Assembly (NCBI RefSeq): GCF_028372415.1
Contig: NC_092872.1
Location: forward strand, 276,957,206 to 277,021,205
Length of the DNA: 64,000 nucleotides
Direction of reading: 5' to 3'
Source: Notamacropus eugenii
Lineage: Eukaryota; Chordata; Mammalia; Diprotodontia; Macropodidae
Every line of letters starts with the position of its first letter. Positions within the stretch are counted from its first letter, which is position 1. Made by a program: the position numbers and the translations under genes. The notes beneath the pieces are model-generated. The model was not told where the DNA came from, made no database searches, and saw only the letters and a program-made list of their open reading frames with translations. Below are positions 1 to 12,794 of the stretch, one piece after another.

Positions 1-499
1 AGTAAGTAGCTACAAAGTCTCTTCCATTTGACTTGGAGATTCTGTTGCTAGGCATATGCCCTGGGGAAGTCAATGACCAAAAGAAAGGCCCCATATAGCC
101 AAATATCCTTAGCAACACTTTTGTTGTGGTAGTAAAGAGTTAGGAACAAAGTAGATTCCCAGGGATGGGGAAAGGGCTAAACAAATTGTGGTACATGAAT
201 GTGATAGAATATTTCTTCCAAATACGAAAATTAAAGGAAATATGGGATGTCATAAGAATTGATGAAAAATGAAGGATGCAGAGCCCAGAGCCAATATAGA
301 TGGAGAGAACAACAACAGCCAAACTGAACACAACAGATTCTCATATAGGCATTCCATGTCAGACCTGTATACTGCATAATCTCCAATAGCTCCTTATTGC
401 CCCTACGATCAGATTTAACCAATCCATTAGACATTTTAAGCACTTCACACCCTAGTCCTAACATACTCTTTTTAAGCCTTGCTACATATTTTCATCCCT

Positions 500-725
500 T
501 TATATCCTCTACATTCCAGAAGAACTGACTTTACTATTCCTCATATACAGTGGTCCATCTCCAAGATCCACACTTTTGCACTGGTCATTTCTCATATTGG
601 GAATATGCTCCTTGTCCACCTCTGCATCTAGGAATCCCTAACTTCTTCCAGGGGTCATGTAGTCACCCTCTGTATGAATCTTTTCCAAATACTCCCAGTT
701 GCTGATTTCTTCCCTTCTGCCTCCA
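500..725 (+). mobile_element. L2-like fragment, plus strand
   Basis: GGGAATATGCTCCTTGTCCA followed by TCCCTAACTTCTTCCAGGGG and a CACCCTCTGTATGAATC block resemble L2 ORF2 3' DNA. Weak. Confidence 0.45.
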
Positions 726-799
726 TCGTATTATATCTATTTTTAATGTGTGTGTATGTGTGTGTGTATATATGATGATTATAGATCAAGAGCTGCAGG

Positions 800-965
800 T
801 AAACTCAGAAACCATCCTGTCCAAACCCATTTTACAGATGAAGAAACAGAGGCTCAGAAAGGTTAAATGACTTGCCACCCATGGTTACACAACTAATTGA
901 TGTCTGAAGAAAGATTCTAAGTCCAACATTCAACCCATTAAACTACCTACTGCTTTAGTCATATA
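800..965 (-). mobile_element. CORE-SINE/MIR fragment, antisense
   Basis: CCATTTTACAGATGAAGAAA and CAGAGGCTCAGAAAGGTTAA are the reversed CORE region. Confidence 0.7.
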
Positions 966-1659
966 GCCAGTTATGATTAATTAGGACTTGACCCTGGGTC
1001 TTCTTTACTAGAGGACAGTTCTCTGACTCATTATATGCCTCTTTGTGATGCAAAAAAAAATAATGAAAAGTCTTCAGAACACAGATGAATGTAATTTGAC
1101 ACTAGAGGACTGTTGGTAACACATACCTGCCTCCTCTTGGTAAGAAGGTGATGGACCCCAGGTGCACCATGTGCCGTATTCTCTTAGACATCATCAAAGT
1201 GCTCTTTATTTTGCTTAATTGCATCTCTGTGTTAAAAGGGAGGGTTCCATTGGAAAGAGAGTATTGGCAAGTGACAGTGATCTTTTTTTTTAAAAGCCTC
1301 AGTAAAATTTCAGAAAGGTAAATTTGGATGTATTGAAACCAAATGTTTAATGCTTATCCAGTCACTTTATTTTTCTGATGTTGAACCAGAAATAAGACAG
1401 ACTAGAAACTGCTAAGTGACCTCTGACCTTTCAGCTTTTACATTGCTGTTGGTAAAAATAATTTAATGTGTCCACAAGATGGTGGCCAGCAGCCAATGCC
1501 TCATAAAATCCCAGATCCCAAGAGTCAGGCTTGATATTTTTAGAAAAAAAAACGAATCTATACAAGTTAGTCATATCATTTTGAATAAAAAAAGTGATTT
1601 TTAGATAGAGCTTCCCTCCAATGAAAATTTATAACGTTTGGTACATGTGATGACATTAA
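966..1659. other. Unique-looking AT-rich intergenic DNA
   Basis: No coding potential and no repeat that I recognise; homopolymer-A and -T stretches only. Confidence 0.5.
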
Positions 1660-1862
1660 GGATGATGATGTTGTCCACTACTAATACTACTACCCCCAGT
1701 CCCACTCCTCCTGTTCCTCGTGCCACCACTACCACAATTGTCACTACTCTCCTCTACCATTGTCACTACTGCTACTAGTAAAATTAATTACTACTACTAT
1801 TACCACCCCTATCCCCACTATTACTGCTCCTACTCCTACTGTTGCTGCTGTCACTACTATTT
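1660..1862. repeat. Degenerate trinucleotide-rich region (ACT/CCT/GCT)
   Basis: Imperfect ACT, CCT and GCT triplets over about 200 bases, with no long perfect run. Confidence 0.75.
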
Positions 1863-1864
1863 TC

Positions 1865-2130
1865 TAGGGACTGACATTTACATAGTGTTTTAAAGTGTAT
1901 GAAGCATTTTATTTATATGATCTCATCCTCATTTGAACTTCACAACGAAGGGCTGGGTAGTACAGGTAATATTGCTCCTGTTTTACAAATGCAGAAACTA
2001 GGGCTCAGAGAAATGAAATGATTGATCCTTGGCCATATAGTGAAGGAGTGTGACTTGGCCCTTCCAAGTCTTCCTGGTCTTTGAGGTCAAGTCTTTCTGA
2101 CCCCAGCCCAAGCACTCTCATGTGATATTA
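1865..2130 (-). mobile_element. MIR/CORE-SINE, antisense, near full length
   Basis: GACATTTACATAGTGTTTTA, CTCATCCTCATTTGAACTTC, ACAAATGCAGAAACTAGGGC and TTCTGACCCC in reversed MIR order. Confidence 0.7.
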
Positions 2131-2172
2131 CTCTGCCAACTCATTGATCACTAGAGAAGTAGCATGAGCTTT

Positions 2173-2174
<2 letters not shown>

Positions 2175-2205
<31 letters not shown>
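2175..2205. repeat. (AC)n microsatellite
   Basis: About 15 AC units. Confidence 0.95.
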
Positions 2206-2207
<2 letters not shown>

Positions 2208-2559
2208 TATAATATTGATAAACCATTATCAGAGTATCCCATTTACTTTTATGCATCAAATCCCTACCCTGGAGGAGGCTGAAAGAATGTTCTAAAGGGG
2301 AAAACATTTGCTCTCAATTGAGCTTCATTTCTTTTTATGTGAATTTTAATAATGAAGGTCAACTAATAATCCAGTCAGCAGCACATAATTAGAAGTTCAA
2401 GGATATCATGAAACACACATTGACATCCCTGAAATTCAGAACATCTGGGATAGCAATGAGTCGGAATTCCCAGGACAGACTGGAGGCTGCTGTTTACCCC
2501 CCTTGCCTTCCTCTTTCGTTTGTGTATGTTTGAGGATGATGTCATAGCATCACAGAACT

Positions 2560-3050
2560 GCAGATGCTCAGAATTGGAACGGTCTTCAGGGCCATCCAAG
2601 AACTGGTATCTCTGTAAGATAAATAGCAAAAGATCCCCTCAGGTCACTCTATCCATGTACCGAATTTCAGTGGTTTCTCAGCAGCCCAACCCCCTTTCTG
2701 AAAGGACTCCTACTATGCTAGACTGAATAAGTGATTGTCCTGCCTTTGCTTCAAGACCTCCAGGAGTGGGGGGAGGGGCAAGGGTCTTTGGAAGGCCACT
2801 CCTTTTTTTGGACAGCAATAACATTTAAGCAGTTTTTCCTCATATCTTGTCTAAAATTGCTTGGTTAAAATTTCTATTCCTAGTTCTGCTTTCTAGGGCA
2901 AAAAGAAACAAATCTAATCCAGTCTAATTTATAGCTCTTTGGGTACTTAAAAGCAGTGATCCCGAATCTTCTTTTTCTCCAGGATAAATATCTTTCATTC
3001 CTTCAACCAATCTTCCTACGTCCTTGACTCAAGGTGTTGCACCATCCTCG
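2560..3050 (+). mobile_element. CR1/L3-type LINE 3' fragment, plus strand
   Basis: AGCAGTTTTTCCTCATATCT, TAGTTCTGCTTTCTAGGGCA, AAAAAGAAACAAATCTAATC and CTTTTTCTCCAGGATAAATA resemble the L3 module. Diverged. Confidence 0.6.
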
Positions 3051-3439
3051 CTCCTCCAGACATGTTTCTTCGTTATCAGTTCAGAATTGAAGTGAGTCCT
3101 GAAACAGAGGGTAAGATACCAGACAGAGCTTTAGTAGCTGAAATGTGGCTCATCTTTCTACCAGCCTCAGCCCAGAAATCTACCAAGTTCCTGCCTTGAC
3201 TATCAAGCAGGAGCAGGGACTGTACATCTCATTTGTCTTGAGCACATATATCATCCTCCTTTTTCCACCTTTCCCCCCCAGAAATTGATGATCAAATCAG
3301 TATTACCTTTGCTACTGAAAAGGGAGAGACTATCTCTCTAAGGCTTTGTGGTCCTTTTCACTGGAGTTCCAGGCTGCCTGGGTCAAAGCACTTTTCTTCC
3401 ATCACCACTCTGCTCCCTCTGTCCTATTCAAGTCAGTTT

Positions 3440-3715
3440 CATTCTTCTGTGTCCCTGTCCTGCTCTTCCCTTACCATTGCACCCCATAGAATGACTGTTC
3501 TATTGTTAATGACCTACTTTGTATTAGACTTGTGGCCACCATCAACCCCTGGAGATTACTTGGCATGCATTTTACATTTATTTACCTCCACATCTATTTC
3601 CTACCAATAGAATGCAAACTTCTATGACCGATTTATGTCATCTTCAAATCTCTAGCCCTCAGGACAGTACCTGGTGATTAGAAGGTGCCAAATAAATACT
3701 TGTTGAATTGGAAAG
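3440..3715 (+). mobile_element. L2 LINE 3' end, plus strand
   Basis: AGAATGCAAACTTCTATGAC, TCTAGCCCTCAGGACAGTAC and GTGCCAAATAAATACTTGTT are the diverged L2 terminal block. Confidence 0.65.
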
Positions 3716-3949
3716 CTCTTAAATGATTTCACCTTATTTGATTGGATCAAATGCTCTAGCTTTTTCCTGTCTGTGTTGGATCCTGACTCTGGGTGAGTGT
3801 AATTTGCTTAAGGTCACATGGATAGTGAGTAATAGAACTGAGCTGCCAACCCACATCTTCTGACCTGTTCTTCTACCATGGCCATAGTAACTACTATTAA
3901 TATTAATCAGTTTAAATAATATGTGTGAAAACAATTGGTAAAATAACTA

Positions 3950-4480
3950 AATATACATCTACACAAATATATCATGTACATGTGTGTATATACATGCATA
4001 GAAGATAAGGGAATTGGATTAAGTGGTCTTTAAGATCCCTTTTTGGTCTCAAGTCTAAGCCTAAGATTCTATGTTACAAATAGTTGTTAATCTGTTTGAA
4101 GTAATTGGAATTTTACATCAAATACGTAGCATATAATACAATACATGATACAATATAGTTATAAAAACATAATATGATGTGGCACAACATAATGCAATAT
4201 AAAGTTACATATATACACATGTACATACACAGATGTATAAATACATGCATGTATATACATATATAAAGTACAGACATACACATATGAAGGTACATGGGCA
4301 CAGCCTTGCAATTTCATTGATGTAGGAAATTTCTGGTGAGAAAATTACTTCAGCTAAATGTAAATTGACACCTTCTTTTTTGTGTGTGTGTAAATTATAG
4401 TTTATACAGGACATTATAGCTAACATGAATTAAAATTAATATGAATATGATAATTACAGAATAGGAGAGTCATCATGACA
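3950..4480. other. AT-rich stretch with TACATG/TATATACA repeats, no gene
   Basis: Very AT-rich, with diverged TATACACATG-type repeats (3960-4010 and 4200-4290). The short frames are low-complexity. Confidence 0.6.
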
Positions 4481-4994
4481 TAAAGGACTGGCCTTGCAGT
4501 CAGGAAGACCTTTGACACCTTTGACACATTCCAGCCTTGTAATGCTTAGCCAAGTCACTTAACCTATCATTCTCTGGGCAACAACCTGCTTTGTTAGAGG
4601 TAATTTTGTTATCTGGGAGTTTCCTATGCTCATTAGCATAATCAAAAGTCTGTTTTGTCTCATCTGTCACAGGAGCATTTTCTTGAGGTTGCTATGTTGA
4701 CGTCTCAATCTACCATTAACCCTATGGATTGTCTGCTGAGTGCCTTCCTAACACCAGGCATGGTTGGCTTGGAACATTTCAAGGTTCTCTTTGCACCTGG
4801 GTTACCTGTAATGTGATGCTATGGTAATAGGTGCTATGTAAATCAGGTGAAATGAAAAGCCATGTGGCTAGCTTTTGCAGACAATCTCTTCTGACAAAAT
4901 CTATTCTTTATTTTTACTTCTTTAGAGAAATTTCTCTTGCCTCCAAATAAAAGAGTTGTAACATTTCTTTGGCGAACAAAAAAAATAATATTTA

Positions 4995-5105
4995 TAGCAA
5001 TCAGCAAGCATTTATTAAGCACCTAATATGTGCTAGGCATTGTGATTGGTTCTGGGGACACAAGAAAAGAAAGGAAACAATTATTGCTCTCAAGCAACTT
5101 GGATA
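4995..5105 (-). mobile_element. L2 3' end, antisense
   Basis: AGCATTTATTAAGCACCTAA, TGTGCTAGGCATTGTGATTG and ATTGCTCTCAAGCAAC are the reversed L2 terminal block. Confidence 0.75.
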
Positions 5106-5109
5106 TTTT

Positions 5110-6779
5110 GAAGGCAGATATTGCTAAAATGACAATATTTTGTCAATGTCTTGGGTGAAACTCTCCCTGTCCCTGAACCAGTATTAGACATTAAGATTAG
5201 CATCTTTCCAACTGGAGATTTCAGTGGAAGTGGTCACACCAGGCTCAAGTCATTGACATTTCCATTTTAAAGCATCTCAGTTCACATTCCACTCCACGTT
5301 AAAAATAATTATTGATGAATTAAGTCGTTAGATAGATGGGCAGTCAAACAGAAATATATAAGTAGGTAGGTAGATAGCTAAAGCAACAATTAAGTATCTA
5401 TTATATGTCAAACATTGCCCAGTGAACTTTCTCTTACTACTGGTTCTTCTTCATTTCTCTCAAGTTTTATTTGTTTTTTGTTACTTTCTCCATCTATCAG
5501 TCTTGCCTATGCTTGCCTTGTTCTCTCTCCCTTTTGTCTCAGCCCTTTCCCTAGCTTCTCTGCCTGCCACATCTCTTCTAGCACTCTATTCTTATCTGCC
5601 TACTCTAGAACATATCGTTGCTTGTTCAATGGAGATGGATTCCTGCTGCCCCACCTCCATTCTCAGGACCTCTTTTTCATAGATGGCAATCCTACTGGCC
5701 CTCAGCCAGTCTTGCAGACTAGCATTTTCATTCCTCAAGGGAAAGATTGCCTGTCAGTTACTAAGGTGTCCACTGATTATGACATTAAATGTCTGTCACA
5801 GGGGAGATTCTCACAAGTATCAAATTGTTGGAGCTTTTTGTAAAAATACATAAATCTATTAATATCAAATTTGTCTGTCTACAGGATGAGATTTCCCAGG
5901 AAGTTTGTAGCTTTTTCTATCCAAACTATTTTCCAACTTTGGCAGCTGGGAAAAAAAGAAACCAAACTCAAATCATTCTTAGTATAGAGCAAAAGGGATT
6001 ATGGGACCCACATAAACTAAGATCAGGCAACTTTATAGTTTAGTCAAATGTTGCTTTCCCAAGAAGACCTGTCCATCATTTTGAGATGTCTTACAAAGGC
6101 TTACCTGGTTCAGAAAGGACTCTGTTCTTACTCTCTTGAAGAGATACTGGCTACATCTTTCCCTCAGGGTTCTAGAGGTACCTCTGAAGGATTAGGGTAT
6201 CTCTCTAATACTATCAACTTGAGCCCCCATTATGGCATGTTTCTCCTATTGTTAACTGCCTATGATACACACTGTAGTTCCATTTAACCATTTGAAGTTG
6301 ATTAGCTTTTGCAAAGAGATATTTACTTTGGAGATACAGAAATAATAGGACATCACCCTAACTCAGTAGTAGCATGCTTTCCCTTTTGTCTCCTCAAATC
6401 TATGGAGAATAGACTCAGGCTTAATGAGATTTCTATATAATCCAGGTCCCCATCCAAATGTGGCCTCACTGCTACATGACTTTTGGTCTCAGCCATCATT
6501 AGATGTGAATATCCTGAAATATTTTTCTTCATCACTCTTCAAAACATAGACACTGGACTGGCTGGCTAAAACCTTGGCTCAGACTCTGTTCCCAGGCATC
6601 CATCTCTAATCCCCTTCATTTAAAAGGAAAGAACAAACATTAGTGCAAAGAGTCAAAGTTCATACTCATGGATCACATATTGACCTTGAATGGGAAGGGC
6701 CTTTAGACTCTCCCCTGATGGCATTGGAAAGACAGGCAAGGACCAATCTGTGAAGGCATGGCCCCCCATGCTACTCTGC
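5110..6779. other. Intergenic DNA, unclassified
   Basis: Several mid-sized open frames occur (up to 142 codons from 5415), but I recognise no domain and see no splice-consistent gene structure. It may be a diverged interspersed element. Confidence 0.4.
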
Positions 6780-6960
6780 ATAAAGCATCTTCATCATCCT
6801 CACCATTCTAGTTAGCATTTATATATTACTTCAAAGTTTGCAAAGCATTTGACAAATAGTATTTCATTAATGGAGTACTGTTATTATTCCCCTTTTCCAG
6901 TTGAGGAGAAAGAGGCAAAAAAGAGGGTAAGTAACTTGCCTAAGGTCACATAGCTTTTGT
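6780..6960 (-). mobile_element. MIR/CORE-SINE, antisense
   Basis: TAGCATTTATATATTACTTC, AAGTTTGCAAAGCATTTGAC and TAACTTGCCTAAGGTCACAT. Confidence 0.7.
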
Positions 6961-7004
6961 TGTTGTTATTGTTAAGTTGTTTTGGTTGTAACCGATTCTT
7001 TGTG

Positions 7005-7265
7005 GATAGAGTATGGTGGATAGATTGCTGGCCTGGAGTTAGGAAGACCTGAGTTCACATTTGGTCTTAGATACAAGCTGTGTGACCCTAGGCAAGTCAG
7101 TTAATCTTGTTTGCCTCAGTTTCCTCATCTCTAAAACGAGTGAGAGAAGGAAATTGCCAAGCATTCCAGCATTACTACCAAAAGAACCCGAAGAATTATC
7201 ATGAAGAGTTAGAAAGGCCCTAGAGGAAAGAGAGAGACCAATAAAAGCCTCCAGGAGCATCAAAG
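7005..7265 (+). mobile_element. tRNA-derived SINE
   Basis: GTATGGTGGATAGATTGCTG, GACCTGAGTTCACATTTGG, GTGACCCTAGGCAAGTCA and TTTCCTCATCTCTAAAACGA follow the family order seen at 26.9 kb. The 3' part is diverged. Confidence 0.7.
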
Positions 7266-7574
7266 ACCTATGATTTTCTTCAAGTGGGATTTATCTCCAT
7301 TGTGAAATTTCTCCACAGTGAATGACAACTCATCTGTAATTTATAGTCTTAAAGAGTTGCTTGATTCTCAGAAAGATTAAACAACTTGGTTGTGATAATA
7401 GTCAATATGTATCAGAGGTGATATTTGAACTGAGGTTATCCTGACATCAAGATCAGCATTCCATACACTGCGGTTCATGGAGTGTTCCAGGAGAACTAAC
7501 ATGTCTGGTGTTAAGGGCTCTCCAACCCCTTCTTTGGACTGCTCATCCCCCTTGGTGTCTGGCTTTCACCTGAC

Positions 7575-8010
7575 TTTCATTTGTGGCTCCAAGGAACTAT
7601 AGCATGCACAATGGCCACAACCTGGTAAAGCCATCTTGGGCGATGGGCTAAATCAGGTTGAGGGGTAACCAAGGGCCCTCAAATCCATCCGTGAGTTAGG
7701 AGGATGACTACACCAAACGTGAAGACTTCCCTTCTTGGAATATATGGATGAAAACAATTTGTTCCAATGACCATAAAGGTGCTGTGGATGTTTAGAGCTT
7801 GGTCACACATACAAGACACTATCCTGGGCCATCTCCAGTTGTCTTAACTTTGGTCCTGCCACTGGACTTTGATAACACTGGAAGAGAAAGCAAGGTTGAC
7901 TCTTTGAGTAACTCTGCCTCACTTCAATTCAATTCATGCACAAGCCAAGCCATCACCCAAGGTATCTATGGTCCTCTTCAAAAAGGAAAGACAAATGACA
8001 ATCCACGCCC
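7575..8010 (+). mobile_element. Composite marsupial SINE with RTE-like tail
   Basis: Contains ATGGCCACAACCTGGTAAAG, a CCATCTCCAGTTGTC block and CAAGCCATCACC, and ends near GGTCCTCTTCAAAAAGGAAA followed by GACAAATGACA. The 3' block matches those of the SINEs at 35335 (+) and 62585 (-). The tail resembles the end of the RTE LINE at 12.8 kb. Confidence 0.65.
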
Positions 8011-8014
8011 ATGT

Positions 8015-8780
8015 CTGCCTCTCTGTTGTTCAAACTAAACAAGAAAGTGGAAAGTGACAAGGAATTCTGCTGAATTGCTTTTGTTGAATCTACTTTGTGG
8101 GAGATCTCTCTGGGGCTTTTGGGGGAAGTATATGAGGCAACAATGCAATCGGTCCCAATAAAAATACTTAAAACTTATTTTTTAAGGTAAGCTGTGCCAT
8201 GGGCCTGAGGATACCATATTCAATGGGAAATCTATGAACTGCCTTGTTTTCTGTTTGTGCTAACCCCAAACCTCATATACAGGTGGCTTAGAAGAAACCT
8301 CACTGCTCACCCTCACCTAAGGGTGATTTTAATTGAAAATCAAAACCAACCACAGAGTCTGTGAAGGGGAAGATCAAAGACACAGAAGTTCAGCCTTGGC
8401 TTTGAGAATCACTATCATTTCCTCTTCTCCCTCCCTGCTCCTAAAATCCTTGAGAGGAAACCCTGATGTAGCAGTGGCTGCAGGGTGAGAATGTCGAGCC
8501 ATGGGCCAAGGGAAGGAGAGCCCCGGCATCAGTGGGGATTAAACCCGGAGTTGGTTGGTTTTGTTGAATAGAGTAAAAAAGACAAAACAACGTTTAGTGC
8601 ACAGAGTGGAGGGTGGAGATCTTTGGCACCTGTGCCTTTTCAAAAGGAATGAAATAATTAGAAGTTAAGCCACCTCGGAATTAGGGTTATTTTTTTTCAC
8701 CTTAAATGAGATCCAGGTTCAGTTATTAAGAGACTCCAGTCCAAGGGCTTAGCAGCAGCTAAACAAGAGCTTAAGCAGGT
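8015..8780. other. Intergenic DNA, nothing recognised
   Basis: No plausible gene or repeat landmark is visible between the RTE-tailed SINE and the pyrimidine tract. Confidence 0.4.
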
Positions 8781-9165
8781 GGCTCTCTCTCTGTCTCTGT
8801 CTCTCTTTCTGTCTTTCTCTCTCAGTCTCTGTATCTGTCTCTGTCTGTCTCCTTCCCCTTCTCTCTCTCTCTCTCTCTCTCTCTCCCTCTTTCTCTTTCT
8901 CCATATATATATATATATACACACTATATATATATATATATATGTATTCCTCCTCTCTGTCTCTGTCTCTATCTCTCTCTGTCTCTCTGTCTCCCCTTCC
9001 TCTGTCTCTCTCTGTCTTTGTTTCTGTCTCTCCCTACCCATCTCTCCCTCTGTCTCTCTCTATCATTCTCTTCCTCCTCCCTGTCCCTCCCTCCCCTTCC
9101 TCTCTCTTCTCTCTGTGTGTCTGTCTCAATCTGCCTATCTACATTTGTCTATCTCTCCCCCTTAT
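8781..9165. repeat. ~385-base CT-rich tract interrupted by (TA)n
   Basis: Almost unbroken pyrimidines on the plus strand (CTCTCTGT-type units), with a (TA)n block at about 8903-8943. Open frames over it are low-complexity artefacts. Confidence 0.9.
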
Positions 9166-9629
9166 TCATATACTTAAACCACTTTCCACTTGTCTGTGCT
9201 TTGCCACTTACTCCAGCTCTACAGGTTTGTGTGATATTAGAGCATGTTTTTGTTTCCTCCTGTCTCCTCCTCTTCCTCAGAAACAATACCCAGCAGATGA
9301 CTTCCCCCAATTTGATGCCTCAGCAGGCAGACTTCTAGGATTGGAGTATGTACTACAACACAGCTATCAAGTGCTGTGAACACCATGGGTTTTAAAGAGG
9401 TTTGGAGAGCCTTTGAACTGCCCCTGGAAGACCTAAATCCACTGGTTTAGAGTTGTTGGTCCCACTCTGGGGGATTTATGTGAACCAGGCCCATGCCAAT
9501 AATGGAAGGAATCCCAGGAATGCTCCCATGCCCTCCAGGACTAGAAGTTCCTGGTCAGTTCCTCCCTTGGCGTCTCCATTGCATCATCTCTGTAACTAAG
9601 TTATCTGACTTGGAGCTGAAACCTCCTAT

Positions 9630-9730
9630 GTATTTTGACTCCCAAATTAGGCTGTGAGCACCTTGAGAACAGGGGCTGCATTGCTTCTCTCTTTAAATCT
9701 TCAGCACTTAGCCCAGTGCTTTGTAATTTT
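9630..9730 (+). mobile_element. L2 3' end, plus strand
   Basis: TTAGGCTGTGAGCACCTTGA, GAACAGGGGCTGCATTGCTT and CAGCACTTAGCCCAGTGCTT are the L2 terminal module. Confidence 0.65.
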
Positions 9731-10579
9731 GCCTTTTCCATTCTGGGACAGGTACTTGATATCAGAACCATAAATCTCTTAGGTCCAATTTTTTTTTTTG
9801 TCACTTTAAGACATAGACTAAATCATTATTGGGAGAAATGCCCAAATTAGGGATTGCCTGTGGGAGTCACAATCTCTCCCAGATAACCCTGGGAAAATCA
9901 AGGACATAGTGGAAGCCTACATTCCATCAAAGGCAGAAATGACAGATTCCCATAAAGCACTCAACCAGTAGCTCAGTTACATATCAAAAATGTAAGGGGT
10001 CAAAATAAATGGGAGTGATATAGGAATAGAGAGGCCATCTATGACTACCACCTTTTTTCTAATAAAGACTTCTCCTTTATTGTTTTCTAAGATTAAGAGA
10101 TGATCCTTCTCTTTGCCAAAGCAGAAGTCCCTCTCTACAAGTACCCTTAATCCCATCCCATCCTGTCTTTCCCACCAATTGCCCCCTTATTATTCCTACT
10201 CTCCTAATATTCAATCCCATTCAATCTACTGGTTCCTTCTATACTGCCATTAAACACACCCATATCTCCTTCATCTTTTAAAAAACAAGAACAACTCACT
10301 CTTCATCCTACCATCTCTGCTAGCTATCATGTTTTTTTTTCCTACCTTTCATGACTAAACTGCTTGAGAAAACCCTCTAAATTTATTGTCTTTCCTCTCA
10401 TTCAGTTCTAAATTCTACATTGGGCTTCTGTCCTCATCATTCAGCTGACATTGAGACAGAGAAACAGGTCTAAAGTCACCAATTTTTCTATCACTTTTGA
10501 GGGTACCATCATTCTCCCAGGTACTCGGTTTGCAATCTAGGTATCATTCTTAACTAGCCACTCATTTACCTCTCATATC

Positions 10580-11275
10580 CAATCAACTGCTAAGTCTTCT
10601 CTTGTCTGTCTTTGTAACATCCCTGGTATATGCCCACCTCTCTCTTCTGATACTGCCATCACCCAGGTGCAGGCTCTCATCATATTATAGTTGAACAAAG
10701 ATTGCAGCAACCTTTGGCTTGGTCTCCCTGCCTCAGTTTTGTTCTCATTTCAGTCCAGCCTTACTCAGCTGTCAAATTAACTTTCCTAAATCCCAGATCT
10801 GACTATCTCACTCCCCTATTTAATAAATCCTATCATCTCCTGGATCAAATGTAGCATCCACTTTAGCTTTTAAAGTCCTCCATCACCAGACATCCTCCTA
10901 CTTTTACAGCAGACTCCCTTTTCATTTGGTTTCATGTATTCTAGTGTCTTTGCTGTCCCTCAACAAGATACTGCCTCTAGACTGTTCATTCCTCTAGCTG
11001 GTCCTTGTGCCTGGAATGCTCTCCCTCCTCATCTCCCCGTCTTGGCTTCCTTGGTTTCTTCGAGGCTCAACTAAAACCCCACCCTCTTCAAGAATGTTTC
11101 CTCTTTTTAATTCAAGTGCCCTCCCTCTTCCAGTTTATCCTATGTATGTACAGACTTGTTTAATGCTGTCTCTCCCATTATGTTGTGAGACCTTTGAGAG
11201 CAGGGACCCCTCACCCCTTTCTATGTATACTCAGCACTACACTTAGTGTCTGATCCATAGCAGTGTTTAATTCGG
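10580..11275 (+). mobile_element. L2 LINE 3' region, plus strand
   Basis: CCCAGATCTGACTATCTCAC, GTGCCTGGAATGCTCTCCCT and TGAGACCTTTGAGAGCAGGG, in L2 order, end with a cue for the CACTTAGTGTCTGATCCATA 3' end. Degenerate, with no usable frame. Confidence 0.75.
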
Positions 11276-11279
11276 GCTT

Positions 11280-11600
11280 GTTAGCTGAGTAAGGACTTGC
11301 ACTGGCTGGAAAGGTCTTCCACTTTCTGGCTGCCCTGATTTCTTTGAGACAGCTCAAATCTCCCTTCTTGGGGGTGCCTCTCCTGGTGACCCTCCTTCCT
11401 CCCTTCACAACTGTGCCTTTTCCTTTGAAATGACCTTTCCTTTGAATTCATATACCTTGTATGTCCAAGTCTTTGAAAGTTGTCTCTCCTGCAGAATGGG
11501 AGCAAGAGGACAAGACTGATGTATTTATCTTTCTCCACATTCCACTGAGCCCAGTGTCTAGCATATAGAAACACTTCAACCTTCTTGCCTGAATGCCCAG
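11280..11600 (+). mobile_element. Second L2-like 3' fragment, plus strand
   Basis: GAGACAGCTCAAATCTCCCT, GGTGCCTCTCCTGGTGACC, GCAGAATGGGAGCAAGAGGA and CCCAGTGTCTAGCATATAGA repeat the L2 3' module directly after the preceding copy. Confidence 0.6.
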
Positions 11601-11609
11601 TGACTAAAG

Positions 11610-12780
11610 AACACATAGCAGCTACTAAATAGTTAATTACGGTGCCTGAATTAAAAAGGTGTCAAAAGTAGTTCCCTACCCTCCCCGCCTCCCAGAGCAG
11701 AATGAAATAGCTCAGATTTCTGAATGGCTTGACATTTGAAATGCCCACCATGATAGTCTTGCAGCCATGCAAATATGCCATCCTGATCTCCTCTTCTCAT
11801 TCACCATTCATTTAAAGCTGCAAGTTAAGAAAAGCAATCAAAGCAGAAACACTGAATTTCAGTTTCTCTTTTTATTTTGTTTTATACTATTTTTAGGTTC
11901 CTTGGATGGATCCATGTCCATATTTTTAGCATTTTTTTTCTGGTAGTTGAAACCGCTCAGCCATCGATGTTAATAAATAGCAAATGGGAACCATAAATGT
12001 AGTTGTCTCCTCGAAGGTATAATTTGAAGGAGAAACCAGAAAGGAAGACAACTATGAACTCAATGGAAAACTAACATCTGGGAAACAAAGTGCACGCTGT
12101 CTATAGACCCTGCTGCCCAGGGCTACACACTCTGGGGTGGTGTGATGATTTTGGGCATGTATAACATTACTATGAAGGAAGAACCTTTGCAAATAGGGAA
12201 GTTCCAAAGGCCGACAATGAGGTGATTCTTTCGGTTGTTCCTCACAATTGATCTGTGCCAACAGTCATTCCCAAGGTGTAGTGACTCGGGCTTTGCCCCA
12301 GAGCACTGAAATTTAGAAGGAGTGTGGACTGAACAATCAAATACCCAGTTTAGCACCTAATTAACAAGAATAATTGGTTAGAAAAAGACTCTTCCCATAA
12401 TGGCTTCCTGAATCCCGAGTCCCTCCCATGTGGAACGGGTGCACCCCTGGTGAGTTCTTTCCTGACCTAGACCCTGCCTTTGCTCTTCTCAGCATTAATC
12501 TCCCTCAAAATGGCCACAGGGTGTGCTGGGGTCTCTACCACCCTCTTCGACTGAATTGAAGGTGCATTTAGGCTGTTTGTCTCTGACATATGGTTATAGC
12601 TCTGTGTACCAGAGGTACCACCCATATTAAGAAAGAGGCAATTAAATTGTGATTTTTAACTCGAAAGGAATTTATATTCACATATTTAGAAACTAAATCT
12701 ACTTGACATCTTTTTGTTTTTTTGATCAATGGAAGAAGTCCTATAAAAGGGAAAGGCATTTATTAAGCTTTAACTAGTAC
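11610..12780. other. Unique-looking intergenic DNA 3' of DKK1
   Basis: Moderately AT-rich and free of obvious repeats, including motif-rich AT blocks at 11810-12000 and 12350-12400. This is one candidate region for conserved non-coding sequence. Confidence 0.4.
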
Positions 12781-12794
12781 TAACTAGTTAGTCA

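Noticed and set aside
5415-6290. Cluster of mid-sized open frames as a possible gene
   Set aside because: No recognisable domain, no splice signals forming a consistent model and no known homologue that I can name. Left as unclassified intergenic DNA.
8697-9379. Frames of 114-145 codons over the CT-rich tract
   Set aside because: They encode Ser/Leu or Arg/Glu repeats from simple sequence on both strands.
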